In this document: positions 5,194 to 5,418 of the stretch, piece by piece
How positions within the stretch are numbered: position 1 is the stretch's first letter
How the letters are laid out: each line of letters opens with the position of its first letter
Origin: Aquificaceae bacterium
Lineage (GTDB): Bacteria; Aquificota; Aquificia; Aquificales; Aquificaceae
NCBI GenBank assembly: GCA_015490115.1
Contig: WFYM01000151.1
Coordinates: forward strand, 1-5,418
Direction: 5' to 3'
Length of the DNA: 5,418 nucleotides
Made by a program: the position numbers and the translations under genes
Notes under the pieces: model-generated
Databases searched by the model: none
Told to the model about the DNA's origin: nothing
The model's input: the letters and a program-made list of their open reading frames with translations, nothing else

Positions 5194-5418
5194 GTATGCC
5201 TTGTAGAGGAAAGACCGAAGGGCAAGTATCTGCTCAGGACCTTCGGAGCCTCAAAGGAGCGGATAAGGAAGCTACTTTCGGACATACCCCACACCCTTGA
5301 GGAGACCCCCTCGGGAGTGGATGTGTATCTCCAAAGGGGAGAAGATCTGAAAAGGGCAAAAGGGAGGCTCGGTTTCTTCGTATACTCGGAGGGTGAGAGC
5401 CTCGAAGGGGTGGTAGGT
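5182..5418 (+). CDS. CinA-like protein lacking the N-terminal domain (partial, continues past window)
   Basis: The 79 codons are open to the window end. The stretch KYLLRTFGASKERIRKLLSD (residues 15-34) resembles the RTLRTFGIGES segment that follows the N-terminal MoCF-like domain of CinA. The rest (GVDVYLQRGEDLKRAKGRLG, then FFVYSEGESLEGVVG) matches the KH-like middle region and its exit (YGEDEETLEEVVGELL in typical CinA), as I recall it. In CinA the next part would be the nicotinamide-nucleotide amidohydrolase (PncC) domain, which lies outside the window. The frame has a TAA at 5176-5178 immediately upstream, so no COG1058-type N-terminal domain can be attached. The protein begins MACEVC, with an unexplained CxxC. 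There is no Shine-Dalgarno; TATAAT lies 7 nt before the ATG. The identification is from remembered motifs and moderately sure. Confidence 0.65.
   Translation, partial: MACEVCLVEERPKGKYLLRTFGASKERIRKLLSDIPHTLEETPSGVDVYLQRGEDLKRAKGRLGFFVYSEGESLEGVVG

Overview
The window looks like a piece of chromosome from a thermophilic, Gram-negative bacterium of the Aquificales (Aquificaceae-like). This rests on three things. The LpxC protein resembles the Aquifex aeolicus enzyme as I remember it (VKTVEHLLATLHIL, LARTFCFD, LGKGGSLENTLV). The proteins are short and rich in Lys and Glu. The genes are packed with overlaps and almost no spacers. No database search was run, so the genus is left open.

Layout. 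Positions 1-273 (+) hold the C-terminal end of a di-haem cytochrome c peroxidase/MauG-family protein. From about 5145 down to 241, the minus strand carries one compact gene string, in transcription order: an SPFH/prohibitin-like membrane protein; a Wzz-type polysaccharide chain-length regulator now split into two reading frames; trmFO (folate/FAD-dependent tRNA m5U54 methyltransferase); hemD (uroporphyrinogen-III synthase); and lpxC (first committed step of lipid A synthesis). Junctions are -62 to +4 nt, so it is probably one operon with translational coupling. lpxC ends inside the peroxidase gene, a convergent 33-nt overlap. At 5146-5181 an AT-rich divergent promoter region separates the operon from a rightward gene. 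That gene (5182 to the window end) resembles the middle (KH) part of CinA but lacks CinA's usual N-terminal domain, and its ATG sits where a leaderless transcript would begin.

The most interesting region is the Wzz-like gene. Its 5' half contains an uninterrupted run of 11 G on the coding strand (3937-3947). This is a candidate slipped-strand (phase-variation) tract: G11 is in frame, while G10 or G12 would give an almost immediate stop. Separately, a one-base frameshift near 3805 splits the gene. Removing one base there restores a continuous 390-residue protein with two membrane segments and a long coiled coil. The gene lies upstream of trmFO, hemD and the normally essential lpxC, and trmFO has no close ribosome-binding site, so loss of frame in wzz could reduce expression of the genes behind it. 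That last point is a hypothesis.

I see no RNA genes, CRISPR arrays, insertion sequences or convincing intrinsic terminators. No gene-free stretch is longer than about 40 bases.
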